From CBDDYU01 sp965235655 (GTDB lineage Bacteria; Pseudomonadota; Alphaproteobacteria; Pelagibacterales; Pelagibacteraceae): 64,000 nt of DNA. The DNA is taken from positions 62,001 through 126,000 of the forward strand of contig CBDDYU010000001.1 of assembly GCA_965235655.1 (NCBI GenBank), written 5' to 3'. Each line of letters opens with the position of its first letter. Within the stretch, counting starts at the first letter, position 1. Positions 8,627 to 16,593 of the stretch are shown piece by piece. Below the pieces are notes generated by a model. That model saw only the letters and a list, made by a program, of their open reading frames with translations. It did not search any database and had not been told where the DNA came from. The translations under genes and the position numbers were made by a program.

Positions 8627-8785
8627 GGCTCTTTAGTAGTCCTACTAAAGAGCCCCCTTTAAATTAGCCTTTCGGCCGAATTCATTTAGAAAAATGAATT
8701 CCTATTAGTTTTGTAACTAATGAAGTGTTAGTATTTAACTAACTCTCTTCATGTTTCAGGTGGTGACATATAATAGTCCTCCTCC
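8627..8785 (-). ncRNA. candidate structured RNA / leader with tandem hairpins and a six-codon ORF
   Basis: Read on the minus strand, this gene-free stretch contains a perfect ribosome site AGGAGGA (8783-8777), 7 bases, then ATG at 8769 opening a six-codon ORF (M-S-P-P-E-T-stop, ending 8749). It is followed by a run of hairpins: ATGAAG/CTTCAT enclosing GTTAG/CTAAC, ATTAGTT/AACTAAT, a 10-bp GAATTCATTT stem (8678-8687 with 8692-8701), GCC-GAAA-GGC with a GNRA loop, and a 12-bp stem (8627-8638 with 8643-8654). Six T follow shortly after, near 8611-8616. No downstream gene is cotranscribed, since photolyase converges. The structures are seen; that it is an RNA gene is inference. The strand is chosen from the ribosome site and GNRA loop. 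Confidence 0.4.
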
Positions 8786-8879
8786 ACTTTTTATCTTTTA
8801 CTAATTTGGAAAATAAATCAAATAAGGCAAAAAATTTTTTGGGAAAGAAATAATAACGTAAATTCATAATCTTACGATG

Positions 8880-8908
8880 AATTGTGGCAAATCCCTTTTG
8901 CCACAATT
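8880..8908. repeat. perfect 12-bp inverted repeat in gene-free stretch
   Basis: AATTGTGGCAAA (8880-8891) pairs exactly with TTTGCCACAATT (8897-8908) around a 5-base loop. The A-run on its right would be a T-run ahead of the stem on the minus strand, so it is not a normal intrinsic terminator in either direction. It lies between the exonuclease stop (9060) and the hairpin array; it could be an mRNA 3'-end stabiliser or protein-binding site. The remainder of 8786-9059 shows nothing I can support. Confidence 0.5.
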
Positions 8909-9059
8909 AAAAAAAACTTATGTTTTGTTAGAGATAAAAACAGCAAAGTAAAAATGAAAAAAAAAGTTATTCATTTTCAAGAAGTTAGATTTCTTGATTA
9001 CAACCTTGCATGCGCATATACTCTTGTTAATTTTTTTCCCAAAATTATTTACCTTGATT

Positions 9060-9752
9060 TTAGTGTATTTTTTTCGCGTTGCGAATAAGATGATGTAGTT
9101 TAGCACCCTGATTACATAGTTTTAGCAAACCACTTGCAGTTGTTATATTTTTTTCTTTTGCCTTATGTAATAAATGTAAAAATAGCCTTGCGGTAATCCA
9201 GCAATCTCCCAGTGCAGAATGTCTAATTTGATCATTGGTTCTAATATTAAAATGCTCACATAGGTAAGAAAGATCATAATTTTCTAAATCCGGATACAGA
9301 GCTGCAGTTAAATAAATAGTATCAATGCTTGTGATTTTTTTCATACGTTTGGATAAGTCTGAATTTGCAGCATCTTGGTAAATAAATTTTTTGTCAAATT
9401 CGATATTATGGCCAATTAAGATACTTTTTTTTAAGAATAAGTTTATTTTGCTTTGTAATTCGGGCAGGGTGGGTTTGCCTCTTACATGTTCATCAGTTAT
9501 GTGATGAATTTTAACGGATTCCCAAGGAATATCCCTTTCTGGGTTGATTAATTCATCAAGAAATTCATTTTCTTGAATTAATGAATTCCTAATTTTTAAA
9601 GCAGCTAAAGATATGATTTTATCGCCCATGCTAGCCTCTAAACCAGTTGTTTCCGTATCTAAAATCACGAAAGAACAGTTGTTAATCTCCAAACCACGAA
9701 ACAAGCGGTGCGTATCTATATAGGAACGAATAAATTTAAAAATACTCTTCAC
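9060..9752 (-). CDS. DnaQ-like 3'-5' exonuclease
   Basis: DEDDh-superfamily exonuclease resembling the DNA polymerase III epsilon proofreading domain. Exo I is ILDTETTGLEA (Asp, Glu), Exo II is IGHNIEFDKKF (Asp), and Exo III is HSALGDCWITARL (His, Asp). The ribosome site AAGGGG favours a GTG start at 9752 rather than the GTG three codons upstream, which overlaps the site itself. It overlaps the end of the CBS/DUF294 gene, a pairing seen widely in proteobacteria, implying coupled translation. The linkage suggests a nucleotide-signalling or repair role rather than the replicase subunit. Confidence 0.85.
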   Translation of the reverse strand: MKSIFKFIRSYIDTHRLFRGLEINNCSFVILDTETTGLEASMGDKIISLAALKIRNSLIQENEFLDELINPERDIPWESVKIHHITDEHVRGKPTLPELQSKINLFLKKSILIGHNIEFDKKFIYQDAANSDLSKRMKKITSIDTIYLTAALYPDLENYDLSYLCEHFNIRTNDQIRHSALGDCWITARLFLHLLHKAKEKNITTASGLLKLCNQGAKLHHLIRNAKKIH

Positions 9753-11202
9753 CGATATCACCCCTTACTTTTTCTTTTAAATCTCTAATTTTTTTAAGAT
9801 ACATTTTCAACACCCTGACTTCTCGGTCCAATAGTTTTTTAGGATCAATAAAGTTTTGAATAGGTAAGCCTTGCTTAGCTCGATTGACCTGATTTTTTAA
9901 TAGAATATTAGATAAAAAACGGTGCGCATTTGTAAAAAAATCAGCTTCATGATCTGTGAATACTTCTTTTGATTTTAACTCTTCCAATCTTCCCAATGTC
10001 GAAATTCTATCTACAGAGTGTTTGATAGAATATAAACGAATAGACTCTACCAAAGGAAGTGTTCCAGTATGTTTTAAATTTAACAATCCAATATTGTCAG
10101 GATCATTTCTTTCTAAAATAAATTGACCAAAAAAACCAATAGCAGGATTACTTTCTTCTTCACTATGATACAAAAATTTTAATATTTTGTTTTGTTGTAA
10201 TTGTTGAATTAAATGAGTTCTTAATTCTTCTGCTAGTTCAAATTTTCCATGAACCGATCTAAAATCATACAGCATATCAATATAGCGCATATCTTGTGGT
10301 GCATGCTGATTCACCCATGTATTAATTTGTTTTTTCCAATCTGGTAAACTTTTTCTCCACAAAGGATTGCTCGCCATTAAATTTCCTTTACAAAAAGGGA
10401 TGTCGCAATCATCTAATGTTTTGGTAAAATGTTTTGCTAGTTCTTCAAAATATTGATCTACTTTTTTAGGATCTTCATTTGATGTATCTTCATAAATGAT
10501 TCCATTGTCTTGATCTGGGTGTAAAAAACTTTCCATTCTACCTCCGGATCCCATAACAATGACAGAGTATTCAGGAATGTCTTGAATAATATTTTTTTCT
10601 TTAACTTTTTTTTCTGCAATATTTATGGATCTTCGATAAATGACATTATTTAAAAAACTTAAGAGATAACTAATGTCATGAGGAGAAATATTTCGCTCTA
10701 ACATTTCTTCTGCGATATATATTTGTTGTTTTTTAATTAGCTGTAAACCTTTTTCATCATTTTCATCATAGGTCATCTGATCAATTTGATTCATGATGTC
10801 TCCAAGTTCAGCGACAAGCGCATCATTCATTTGTATGATTCCAATAATGTTAAAATTGTAATTGAAAACAGGTAAATGCCTAAAACCAAATTTGCGCATT
10901 TTTCCAACTGCATGAAAAACTAAATCATCATCAAATACATACTTCACGGGCGCAGACATAATTTGATCAACGGGAGTATTTTCATTCATTTGAAAAACTA
11001 CTTTGGTTGCGATATCTTTTTCTGTAATCACTCCACAAACACCTTGTTCGTTTTGAATGATCAAAGTAGATTTTTTTTCGTCACGTAACTGCTGAGTAGC
11101 TGTGCCGATCGTTTCTTTACTATCCACACAGATATAATCATCCGTCATGTAGTCCATGACCTTTTTGGTAAATAGGTCGACGCTATTCGATCTTTTTTGC
11201 AT
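9736..11202 (-). CDS. CBS-domain/DUF294 putative nucleotidyltransferase
   Basis: 488 residues. Two CBS motifs occupy about residues 12-135 (VMDYMTDDYICVDSKET..., IMSAPVKYVFDDD...), a helical linker follows, then the DUF294 nucleotidyltransferase domain with GSGGRMESFLHPDQDNGIIYED (about 215-235), whose GSGGR and DxDN fit a GlnD/GlnE-like fold. A helical C-terminal substrate-binding domain follows. Known relatives are putative signal-transduction proteins of unknown substrate. Its last bases overlap the exonuclease gene. The upstream gap to the FTR1 gene holds Fur-like boxes. Confidence 0.85.
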   Translation of the reverse strand: MQKRSNSVDLFTKKVMDYMTDDYICVDSKETIGTATQQLRDEKKSTLIIQNEQGVCGVITEKDIATKVVFQMNENTPVDQIMSAPVKYVFDDDLVFHAVGKMRKFGFRHLPVFNYNFNIIGIIQMNDALVAELGDIMNQIDQMTYDENDEKGLQLIKKQQIYIAEEMLERNISPHDISYLLSFLNNVIYRRSINIAEKKVKEKNIIQDIPEYSVIVMGSGGRMESFLHPDQDNGIIYEDTSNEDPKKVDQYFEELAKHFTKTLDDCDIPFCKGNLMASNPLWRKSLPDWKKQINTWVNQHAPQDMRYIDMLYDFRSVHGKFELAEELRTHLIQQLQQNKILKFLYHSEEESNPAIGFFGQFILERNDPDNIGLLNLKHTGTLPLVESIRLYSIKHSVDRISTLGRLEELKSKEVFTDHEADFFTNAHRFLSNILLKNQVNRAKQGLPIQNFIDPKKLLDREVRVLKMYLKKIRDLKEKVRGDIGEEYF

Positions 11203-11275
11203 ATCTTGATTTATTTTAGCAATTTAATAAAAAAATGCTTATAAAAATGTTGAATTTACTATATTTTTTTTGATA

Positions 11276-11320
11276 TTAAGAATTATTCTCAACAAACTTG
11301 ACATTGCGAATAATTCTCAA
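11276..11320 (+). promoter_or_regulatory. two Fur-like boxes over the FTR1 promoter
   Basis: Two near-identical 17-bp imperfect palindromes, TTAAGAATTATTCTCAA (11276-11292) and TTGCGAATAATTCTCAA (11304-11320), match the TGAGAAT-N-ATTCTCA form of Fur operators. Between and into the second lies a good -35 TTGACA (11298-11303); a 17-base spacer leads to a -10-like TAAAGA (11321-11326). Repressor binding would therefore block the promoter. This fits iron-repressed expression of the iron permease that follows. Operator identity is inference from motif similarity. Confidence 0.65.
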
Positions 11321-11325
11321 TAAAG

Positions 11326-11982
11326 ATGTTTTTCATGACAGAATCGATGCCAATAATCTTAAGCTCTTTCTTTATTCTTTTACGAGAAGGATTTGAAGCT
11401 ATGCTAATTGCCATGCTTGTCTTTATGTATCTAGACAAGATGAATGCAAAGCACAAAAGACCAGCTGTGTTTTGGGGTCTTGCTGCAGGAGTAGTTGCAT
11501 CTTTATTTATCGCTCTCGGTTTTAAAACAATCGCAGGTGTTACTCATGCTCACGAAGAATTGTTTGAAGGAAGTGTCATGTTAATTGCTGCTGGAATGCT
11601 AACCTATGTTGCATTCTTCTGTCACAATGCAAAACAACATGTTGAAGGAAAAGTAGATAATGCAATTGCTACAGGTAGTTCATTTATTTTATCTTTAACT
11701 GTATTCTTAGCAATCGTTCGAGAAGGTTTTGAGATTGTTTTATTTTATGCAGCGTTAGTTACATCAGGAATTCAAAGTACACAGCCAGTAATCATCGGAG
11801 CAATTGCAGGTCTAATTGCTCTAGTCGGTTCTTACTATGGTTTAAATAGAATTACTAAAATTATTCCGATTGGAACTTTTTTTAGAATATCTAGCGTACT
11901 ACTTTTTGCTATGGCCGTTTACTTTGGTTACGAAGGAGTAGGAGCTTTTGCGGAAGGTCTTGAAGAGTTAAAGATTCTGTAA
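11326..11982 (+). CDS. FTR1/EfeU-family iron permease
   Basis: Polytopic inner-membrane protein of 218 residues with the two iron-binding REGxE-type motifs: LLREGFEAML in the first helix and IVREGFEIVLF in the middle, the hallmark of FTR1/EfeU high-affinity iron permeases. Family proteins are about 270-280 residues, so this is a compact form. The start is uncertain: ATGs occur at 11326, 11335 and 11347, and the predicted promoter -10 overlaps 11326, so 11335 or 11347 is more plausible and would give a leaderless message. Fur-like boxes upstream support iron control. No EfeO or EfeB neighbour is visible. Confidence 0.88.
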   Translation: MFFMTESMPIILSSFFILLREGFEAMLIAMLVFMYLDKMNAKHKRPAVFWGLAAGVVASLFIALGFKTIAGVTHAHEELFEGSVMLIAAGMLTYVAFFCHNAKQHVEGKVDNAIATGSSFILSLTVFLAIVREGFEIVLFYAALVTSGIQSTQPVIIGAIAGLIALVGSYYGLNRITKIIPIGTFFRISSVLLFAMAVYFGYEGVGAFAEGLEELKIL

Positions 11983-12041
11983 GATTTGCAAATATTTCAC
12001 TATCAATTTATTTTCATTATTAACAAGGAGAACAACAAGTT

Positions 12042-14271
12042 ATGAGTAAAGCAATGTCAAATGGTTCAGGAAAATGTCCAGTCATGCATGGAAGTATGAC
12101 TCAATCGGATCAATCACCAACTGCTTGGTGGCCGAAATCTTTAAATTTAGATATTTTGCATCAGCACGACACAAAAACAAATCCACTACCAGATTTTAAT
12201 TACAAAAAAGAAGTAAAAAAATTAAATTTTAAAGCGTTAAAAAAAGATTTATTAAAATTAATGGACAGATAGCCAAGATTGGTGGCCTGCAGATTTAGGA
12301 ACCTACTCTGGTTTGTTTGTCAGAATGGCTTGGCACTCAGCAGGAACTTACCGAATTGCAGATGGTCGTGGCGGAAGCGGAACTGGTAATCACAGATTTT
12401 CACCCCATTAGACTCATGGCCCGACAATACCAACTTAGATAAAGCAAGAAGATTGCTTTGGCCAATTAAGAAAAAATATGGAAATAAATTAAGCTGGGCA
12501 GATTTAATGTATCTTAGCTGGTAACCATGGCTTATGAACATGCTGGATTTAAGAACCTATGGATTTTCTTTTGGAAGAGAAGATATCTGGCATCCAGAAA
12601 AAGATGTGTATTGGGGTTCAGAAGAAAGAATGCCGTTAGCAAGATTGATACGATATAAAAAGCCAAAGAAGACCGTACCTCATTAGAAAATCCATCTGGC
12701 AGCAGTGGTCACTGGCGATTGAGTTTATGTGAATCCGCGAAGGAGTGGAGCGGAAAACCAGATCCGTTAAAAACAGCGCATGGATGTGAGAGAAACTTTC
12801 GGCCGAATGGCAATGAATGATGAAGAAACTTGTAGCACTTAACGGTAGGTGGTCACTCTATTGGAAGAGCACACGGAAATGGTGATGCTTCTAAATTAGG
12901 AAGAGAACCAGCCGCTGCTGAAATTCATGAACAAGGTTTAGGCTGGAATCAAAAAAATGGTTTAGGAATAATATCAAGTTACTAGCTGGTATTAGAAGGT
13001 GCTTGGACATCTAATCCGGATAAATGGAACTCATGAATATTTAGATCTATTACTTAAATTATGAGTGGGAACTGCAAAAAAAGTCCAGCAGGAGCTAATC
13101 AGTGGGAACCGATTAATCTTGACCTGAACATAAAAAACCTAGACGATCTAGAAAATCCTAAAAAGTTAGACATAGACCCAATGCATGACGGATGCGGATA
13201 TGGCAATGAAAATGGATCCAAAATATAGAAAAATTTCAGAGCAATTTTATAAAGATCCACAATTCTTTGAAGATTCTTTTGCAAGAGCTTGGTTTAAATT
13301 AACACATAGAGACCATGGGCAATAGAGCATAACTATATTGGACCCTTGGTCACCCAAAGAAGATTTGGTTTGGCAAAATCAATGTACCAGCACCAATAGA
13401 AAGAAATATAAATGCAGAAAAAGTAAAAGCAATTGATCGCAAAAACAAGCATTAAGTAGTAAGCGATCTAATTGTTGTTGCTTGGGATAGTGCAAGAACT
13501 TACCGAAGAACTGATAAACGAGGCGGTGCGAATGGTGCACGAATTCGTTTTGCTCCTCATGAATAAATTGGGCAGCTAATGAACCAAAAAGATTGAGCAA
13601 AGACGCTAAAAGTTTTAGAAGCTAGTTGCCAAAAAAACTGGAGCAACTATTGCAGACACTATTGTGCTTAGCTGGTAACTGTGGGACTGGAGACAAGCTA
13701 TTAAAAAAGCTGGTTCCAAAGTTAAAGTTCCATTTCCGATCCAGGAAGAGGTGATGCAATTGCAAGCACAAACACATATAAGATTCTCTTAACAGTGCTA
13801 GAGCCAATTACATGATGGATTTAGAAATTACGTTAAGGGAGATTTTATCAGTAATGCCTGAAGAATTATTATTAGAAAGAGCAAATCGTATGATAGGACT
13901 GATCGGCAAAAGAAATGACATGTTTGAGTTGGAGGGATGCGAGTGTTAGGTGCTAACTTTGGTGGAATCAAGCATGGTGTATTTACTGATAAAGTCGGAG
14001 CATTAACTAATGATTTCTTCGTTCATTTAACAGATATGAAATACAACTGGAAACCAACTGGTAAAAATTCATACGATATTATTGAGCGTAAATCGGGAAA
14101 AGTTAAATTTACCGCAAGCTAGAGCTAGATCTTAGTATTTGGATCTAACTCCAGTGCTTGCGATCTTATGCAGAAGTGTATGCACAAGATGATAACAAGG
14201 AAAAATTTGTAAAAGACTTTGTTGCTGTTTGGACTAAAGTCATGAATGCAGATCTTCCTAAATTACACTAA
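12042..14271 (+). pseudogene. katG: catalase-peroxidase KatG broken by many small indels
   Basis: Bifunctional haem catalase-peroxidase. The first 76 codons are clean (GKCPVMHG...WWPKSLNLDILHQHD), after a good AAGGAG ribosome site; from about 12270 the homology hops between all three frames every 30-100 bases, yet runs through RMAWHSAGTYR-DGRGG, SWPDN-NLDKARRLLWPIK, FGREDIWHPEKDVYWGSEE, VGGHSIGRAHG-type text, AWTSNPDKW, RVLGANFGGIKHGVFTD and a normal end near WTKVMN. Overall length (2230 bases) is essentially full. Most lesions are +1/+2 insertions while codons between them stay conserved. Either very recent decay or local sequencing error; as written it cannot make KatG. Confidence 0.9.
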
Positions 14272-14283
14272 TATTTGAATTAT

Positions 14284-14315
14284 AAGCGCCATTGTTATGA
14301 ATGAAAATGGCGCTT
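14284..14315 (+). terminator. hairpin after katG
   Basis: AAGCGCCATT (14284-14293) pairs perfectly with AATGGCGCTT (14306-14315) around a 12-base loop, 12 bases after the katG stop and 8 bases before the next ATG. There is no T-run, so termination by this hairpin alone is uncertain. Confidence 0.5.
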
Positions 14316-14323
14316 AACAATCT

Positions 14324-15396
14324 ATGAAAAAATATATTGTACTTATTTTTTCTCTCCTTTTTCTCTCCCTTCCTTCATTTGCAAATACTGAACTTAGTAA
14401 AGATAGCGGATCGGTTTCAGGCTCCTTGGTCACTAACTATTGTTCAAGCCCAATTTATATTTAATTACGGAAAAATCGGGAAATCTTAGTTTTGTTGAAT
14501 AGAGAGACTAATACAGCAGAAAGAAAATTTCTCATAACTTGAACGTTTTAGAAGATGGTCAAGGTGGTTTACTAGACGTGATGTATCACAAGGATTATGT
14601 GTACGTTACTTATGCTGAAAATAGAGGACAAGGAAAAACAAGTACTTCAGCTGCACGAGCTAAATTTAATGAAAGTAAATTAGAATTTACGAATATCTTT
14701 CGAGCCGAACCTCCGATCAATAGTGGATATCATTTTGGATCAAGAATAGTGATTAAGGATGATTATGTATTTCTTTCAGCTGGTGAAAGAGGGGGTGATA
14801 GTATTGCTCAAGATCCAACCAAACATCCGGGCAGTATTATTCGAGTTCATTTAGATGGAAGTATTCCAAAGGATAATCCAAAGTTTAAAGGTAAATCTAA
14901 TTGGCTACCAGAAATTTATCAAATAGGAATTCGTAATGTGCAAGGTATGGCTTTGTCACCTTATGATGGGGAAGTGTATATGACAAACCATGGAGCCAGA
15001 GGTGGCGATTGGTTTGGCAAAGTGAACTACGCAGGCAATTATGGTTGGGATACTTTATATTGGGGAGGCACTAAGTATTCAGGTTTAGAAGGAGGACCGA
15101 AATGGTTACCTGGATTTGATAAACCCATTACTTATTACGTTCCATCTATCGCAACTTCTGCATGTTTAATTTATCAAGGCAAGGAATTTCCAGATTGGAA
15201 TGGTCATGCGTTAATTGCATCTTTGCGCGAACAGTCTTTAAGAAAAATTATATTTAAAGATAATAAACTGATCCAGGAAGATATTATTTTTGAAAAAAAA
15301 ATAGGAAGAATAAGAGACATTAAATTAGATGAAGCAGGAAAAGTTTTATTATTAACGGACCAAGGCTTCCTGTGGTCTTTAAGTAAAAAGAATTAA
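14324..15396 (+). pseudogene. PQQ-dependent soluble aldose sugar dehydrogenase (YliI/Asd-like), N-terminal frameshifts
   Basis: Periplasmic beta-propeller of the glucose/sorbosone dehydrogenase family. An ATG at 14324 opens a signal peptide (ending SFA). The next blocks, FQAPWSLTIVQ and then ITEKSGNLSF and LNVLEDGQGGLLDVMYHKDY, are in different frames, so at least two indels lie between about 14420 and 14540. From 14539 the frame is clean to the stop and shows HFGSRIVIKDDYVFLSAGERGG, RNVQGMALSP and NHGARGGDWFGKVNYAGNYGW. The C-terminus abuts a ProW remnant. Whether the 5' indels are real or sequencing errors is open. Confidence 0.8.
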
Positions 15397-15397
15397 A

Positions 15398-15661
15398 TCA
15401 GCTTTGGGCTGCAAAAATTGGATGATTTTATATAAAATTGAATTACCGCTTGCTTTAAAAACAATTATGGCAGGAGTGAACCAGACCCTGATGTTGTCTT
15501 TATCCATGGCGGTGATTGCTGCTTTAATTGGTGCGGGTGGATTAGGACTAACGGTTTATGTTGGATTAGGAAGACTTGATATTGGTCAAGCCTTAGTGGG
15601 TGGAATTGGTATTGTTCTCATTGCAATTATTTTTGACCGAATTTCGCAAAAATTTATTTAA
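15398..15661 (+). pseudogene. C-terminal remnant of a ProW-like glycine betaine/choline ABC permease
   Basis: The frame 15398-15661 encodes roughly 87 residues matching only the C-terminal end of ABC permeases of the OpuAB/ProW type: a coupling-helix block IELPLALKTIMAGVNQTLMLSLSMAVIA, then IGAGGLG and a final helix ending IFDRISQKF. No start region, ATPase or binding-protein gene is nearby, and the homology begins directly after the stop codon of the sugar dehydrogenase. It looks like the edge of a deletion that removed the rest of an osmolyte transporter. Confidence 0.75.
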
Positions 15662-15663
15662 TA

Positions 15664-16143
15664 TTATTGATTAGATCGTATTCTTTTTCGGTAATCCCAA
15701 GGATACTCAAATTGCATAGCCCACAATCCCAATTGATTGGTCTTGGCATATTCTTCATCCTCAACAAATTTTGTAGAATATCTTCGGTAAGCAAAAGCAT
15801 AACCATTACGAACTAGATATTTTGATAAACTTTCATTGTTCACAAAACATTCAGCTACTATTCTTTTATATCTATCGATTGTTTCTTTTTTACATGTAAC
15901 CGGTTGATTATTAATTTTTTGAATTAAAGCATCTCTTGCAAGCACACCGCACAGAATATTTTTGTCTTCTTTTTTACAGACTTGTTTCATTTCAGGAGTA
16001 TCAATTCCTGAAAAACGATATTTGTTCACTCCGATATGAATAGTATCGCCATCAACAACTTTAATTTTATCTTTTGCGTGAGCGGAAAAGGGAGAAAAAA
16101 TAAAAAAACTAATAACAATAAGAAAATATAATATTTGTCTCAT
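15664..16143 (-). CDS. secreted thermonuclease-like (SNase) protein
   Basis: 159 residues: signal peptide (about 1-23, ending AHA), then one staphylococcal-nuclease fold. Catalytic-site blocks are visible: VVDGDTIHI (Ca-binding Asp), YRFSGIDTPE, TIDRYKRIVAECFV (Arg/Lys region) and YLVRNGYAFAYRRYS, ending in a short basic tail. It is likely an exported endonuclease. The stop is 3 bases from the stop of the convergent ProW remnant. Intact. Confidence 0.85.
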   Translation of the reverse strand: MRQILYFLIVISFFIFSPFSAHAKDKIKVVDGDTIHIGVNKYRFSGIDTPEMKQVCKKEDKNILCGVLARDALIQKINNQPVTCKKETIDRYKRIVAECFVNNESLSKYLVRNGYAFAYRRYSTKFVEDEEYAKTNQLGLWAMQFEYPWDYRKRIRSNQ

Positions 16144-16210
16144 AAAATATTCATACTCTTATGTTTAAATTAGATCTATGTAATTTTTTTAAATATAATA
16201 TAATCAATAT

Positions 16211-16528
16211 ATGAATAAATTTGACGATAGAGAAAAAAGTTTTGAGAAAAAGTTTGTTATAGACGAAGAGCTTAAATTTAAAATTGAAGCGAAACGTAAT
16301 AAATTATTAGGCCAGTGGGTTTCGGAGATCATGGGTTATGACGAATCTCAAACGAAAGCTTATATTGAAGAAGTGATTAAAGCTGATTTTAAGCAAGCAG
16401 GTGATGATGATGTCTTTCATAAAGTGAAAGAAGATTTAGAAGGAAATAATATTAGCGACGAAGAGTTACGAAAAAAAATGGCTGAATTGTACGCCGAAGC
16501 CAAAAATTCTATTCAACAAGTAAAATAA
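16211..16528 (+). CDS. F1-ATPase inhibitor zeta subunit (DUF1476)
   Basis: 105-residue soluble helical protein of the DUF1476 family, which in Paracoccus and other alphaproteobacteria is the zeta inhibitor of F1Fo-ATPase that blocks ATP hydrolysis. The diagnostic start FDDREKSFEKKFVIDEELKFK and the following AKRNKLLGQWVSEIMG are present. The family is essentially confined to Alphaproteobacteria, which makes this the best taxonomic marker in the window. It stands alone, convergent with aceA across a 10-bp-stem hairpin. Confidence 0.92.
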   Translation: MNKFDDREKSFEKKFVIDEELKFKIEAKRNKLLGQWVSEIMGYDESQTKAYIEEVIKADFKQAGDDDVFHKVKEDLEGNNISDEELRKKMAELYAEAKNSIQQVK

Positions 16529-16545
16529 GTTTAGATAAAACAGAG

Positions 16546-16572
16546 TCCATAGGGGTTTTTAGCCCCTATGGA
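16546..16572. terminator. hairpin between DUF1476 and aceA
   Basis: TCCATAGGGG (16546-16555) pairs exactly with CCCCTATGGA (16563-16572), 7-base loop. It sits midway between two convergent stops and probably ends both transcripts, though neither side has a strong T-run. Confidence 0.6.
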
Positions 16573-16593
16573 AATACTAACTATATGAGAAAT

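Noticed and set aside
8627..8785. tmRNA, SRP RNA, 6S RNA or RNase P RNA in the hairpin-rich stretch
   Set aside because: None of their conserved cores (tag reading frame with ANDNN-like text, SRP tetraloop/GGAAGCAG core, RNase P P4 helix) could be seen.
8882..9106. Overlapping AT-rich ORFs on both strands
   Set aside because: Lys/Phe/Asn-rich composition, no ribosome site and no resemblance to any family; they are chance openings in AT-rich DNA.
12042..14271. Programmed frameshifting or a split, multi-ORF katG as a functional arrangement
   Set aside because: There are far too many lesions, in both directions, without slippery-site structure; a programmed mechanism would need one or two fixed sites.
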